Shown: piece after piece, positions 62,102 through 64,000 of the stretch
Layout of the letters: every line of letters starts with the position of its first letter
Numbering within the stretch: position 1 is the stretch's first letter
DNA from: Eonycteris spelaea
Lineage: Eukaryota > Chordata > Mammalia > Chiroptera > Pteropodidae
Length of the DNA stretch: 64,000 bases
Direction: 5' to 3'
NCBI GenBank assembly: GCA_003508835.1
Contig: PUFA01000556.1
Location: forward strand, 1 to 64,000
Notes under the pieces: generated by a model
What the model saw: only the letters and a program-made list of their open reading frames with translations
Told to the model about the DNA's origin: nothing
Databases searched by the model: none
Translations under genes and position numbers: made by a program

Positions 62102-62145
62102 ATCGGTGTTCACACATGTTTATTAAATGAATGGATATGTGATAG

Positions 62146-63061
62146 TCATCTATAAGTTATTAAACTATATAAACGTTCATTATCACTAATTCTGAAGCAG
62201 AGTCTAAGAGGTTGATGTGCATTAAAGATTTTTTTGTTAAAAGAATAATGATTTTACTTAGTAGTTTTTGGAAATTTTTAGTGATGGCTGGCTTCTCAGA
62301 TTACTTAAGAATTATTTCAGTTTTTATTTATTAAGCATTAATTTCCTCACTAAAGCTTCTTTTAAGCATGATAAATTTATATTACATTGTTTTCTTCTAT
62401 GAACACTAAGGAATTTATTATACATTTGTAATGAATATATTATAAAATTGTAATAAAACATATTTAAGTCTCTGAAAACTTATTCATTTTTTTTTAATTC
62501 TACATGTTTTTTTAAAGTAAGGATGCCTTACTGAGGGATTATGTCATTGAGATAACTCTCAAATCATCACTGAGAGATGTCAAAAGTACACAAAGTTAAT
62601 GTGTAAATTTACAAAATATGCAAAATAACCAACTCTGACGAGAGAAAAGAGAGACTATATCCCTTTTCATCTTGGATAAGAGAGAAATAGGTACTTTTCT
62701 GTGACATGGGGAAAATATAAATATGAGGATATTTATATTCCCAGCAGAATCAGAACACTAGACAATTACTGCTTTTTGTCAGAATAATTTTTTTTTCTGC
62801 AAAAGATGAGTAAAAAAAGCAAGAACTACAAATGTTGAAAACATAGCTAAGGGCTTCCCTAGTTTTTTCTGGAACAATCCAGATAAAAATGTCTGAACCA
62901 TTTTTGGCTGAATTCATATAGATAAGCAGCTCTATGCACTTCATCAACAAGCCAGAGTAAAAGTTAACAATCAACTCCCAGTTATTGATATATATACCAT
63001 CCGAAGGTTGGGTGAGCGCTATAAAAATGTAAAATATGCATAATAAAGTTACTGTATTGCC
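62146..63061. other. unassigned AT-rich DNA
   Basis: No gene seen. The minus-strand frame at 62750-63106 overlaps a MIR and has no other support. Confidence 0.5.
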
Positions 63062-63310
63062 ATTTATATAACTAACATTTATCGAATGCTTACTTTGTGC
63101 AAGCATTGTGCTAAAAATTTTTTGTGCATCAACTTATTTAATCTTCATGACAACTCTGTGAAGTAGATTCTATTAATTATCCCCATTTCTTAGATGAGGA
63201 AACCAAGGCTTAAAATGTTTAACTTGTCCAAAGTCACACTGATATAAAGCACCTGAGCCAGAAATAAAATTCAAATGTGACTATAGAAACCCAAATCTTA
63301 ACCTTTTCTA
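63062..63310 (-). repeat. MIR SINE, near full-length
   Basis: Reverse MIR: 'taacatttatcgaatgctta', 'actttgtgcaagcattgtgc', 'acttatttaatcttcatgac', 'ttatccccatttcttagatg', 'aggaaaccaaggc', 'ttgtccaaagtcacac', then the tRNA-related end. It is the clearest MIR in the window. Confidence 0.9.
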
Positions 63311-63892
63311 TTCTTAGATTTTTTCTTTAAAAAAAAATATTGTTCTATGCTAAATTTTAAAAAATAACTTAAAGTTCAGATGTTTTAAATATAAAGTTGT
63401 ATCTTTAATAAACAATATAGGAAAATATTTTAAGGAGTAGGGAAAGGGTTGTAATGTTAGAAAAAAATACCTCATCTGTATCTTAGACAAAGCTTTTATC
63501 TTGGATTTTAAGCTATTCTCCATAGGGTGGCATGAACAATAAGCTGCAGGTTTAAGCTTTTTTGAAATGTTAACAGAACTTCCAAAGTTTACATTTCAAA
63601 TCCCTAAGTTCTGAAGTGAGAGAAAAATAGCAGAAAAATATCTTCACATTCCAAACTATTGAGAAACTTTCAACATTTCCAATACTTGCCTTATATTCAA
63701 ACAATGAAGAGGAATACTTTATGAAAATGAACACAAGACATCCCATTGCAATAGGAGGAATACGTGTACTTAACTTTATAGTTTGTTGCTTTATTCATTG
63801 ATTACTGCCTAATTAGGACTGTATAGTACAATAAATCCTCCTCAACCAAAACATCGTTTCAGGCCAAATTTTAGTTTCTCTCTGAGAAAGCA
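63311..63892. other. unassigned AT-rich DNA
   Basis: No gene or named repeat seen. Confidence 0.5.
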
Positions 63893-64000
63893 GTCAAACA
63901 GAGTGATTAGAGAGTGGAATGTGCAGCCAAATTCTCTGGGTCTAAATTCTGGCTCTATGGTTTAGTAAAATGGGTGATCTTAGACAAATTACATAACCTT
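63893..64000 (+). repeat. MIR SINE, cut by the window end
   Basis: Sense MIR from its start: 'acagagtgattagagagtgg', 'ctctgggtctaaattctggc', 'gggtgatcttagacaaatta'. Continues past 64000. Confidence 0.85.

Larger units (their letters stand above)
59440..62145 (+). mobile_element. L2 LINE, interrupted twice
   Basis: Sense L2 text from about 59440 ('tgactccccattgaattccc', 'cacctcctccaagtcactaa') through the C-terminal and 3' UTR part to 'cggtgcctggctcatcatag' at 61455. It then resumes at 62102 with 'cggtgttcacacatgtttat', which continues the same L2 tail. A MER5-like element (59899-60073) and a solo LTR (61456-62101) interrupt it. The outer left limit is approximate. Confidence 0.75.

Noticed and set aside
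62750..63106. 118-residue minus-strand open frame
   Set aside because: Overlaps a MIR and shows no recognisable protein; likely chance.

Overview
This is a window of mammalian nuclear DNA: AT-rich, dominated by decayed retrotransposons and microsatellites, with one protein-coding exon. The anchor is the first coding exon of DACH2 on the minus strand (54955-55444). It has a strong-context start codon, the Dachbox-N (Ski/Sno/Dac-type) DNA-binding domain and a consensus splice donor, inside a CpG-rich promoter region (about 54950-56300). DACH2 is X-linked in placental mammals, and the very high LINE-1 load fits an X chromosome. L2, MIR, MaLR LTR, L1, HAL1, hAT and BovB-like RTE copies together say placental mammal. 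I see no Alu, B1/B2, Bov-tA or carnivore tRNA-Lys SINE. The BovB-like piece and large HAL1 copies make a bat or perissodactyl plausible, but I cannot fix the species.

Layout, left to right. Positions 1-54954 are the 5' part of DACH2 intron 1, read right to left. They hold: MIR fossils (1-2.1 kb); an old L1 with a younger L1 inserted in it (2.5-6.9 kb); a solo MaLR-type LTR (11.2-11.6 kb); a BovB/RTE fragment (12.7-13.3 kb); an antisense L1 that has its 5' end but lacks its 3' end (14.4-19.0 kb); a HAL1 half-LINE (20.5-23.8 kb); a 490-bp polypurine tract (26.7-27.2 kb); and a three-level nest of L2 containing HAL1 containing a near full-length L1 (28.9-40.4 kb). A small hAT element (40.6-40.8 kb), a MIR and several microsatellites follow. 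About 41.5-54.2 kb is mostly unique AT-rich DNA.

Positions 54.2-56.3 kb hold a compound microsatellite, DACH2 exon 1 and its promoter. Positions 56.3-64 kb are upstream of DACH2: unique sequence, a second L2 interrupted by a MER5-like element and by a solo LTR, and two MIRs.

The exon needs about eight single-base indels to be read through, yet the stitched protein is almost unchanged from DACH2. That pattern points to sequence or assembly errors more than to a pseudogene, and it means frameshifts in the repeats here should also be read with caution. I found no operon, CRISPR array, RNA gene or other new multi-gene system. The noteworthy content is the retrotransposon architecture and the DACH2 exon.
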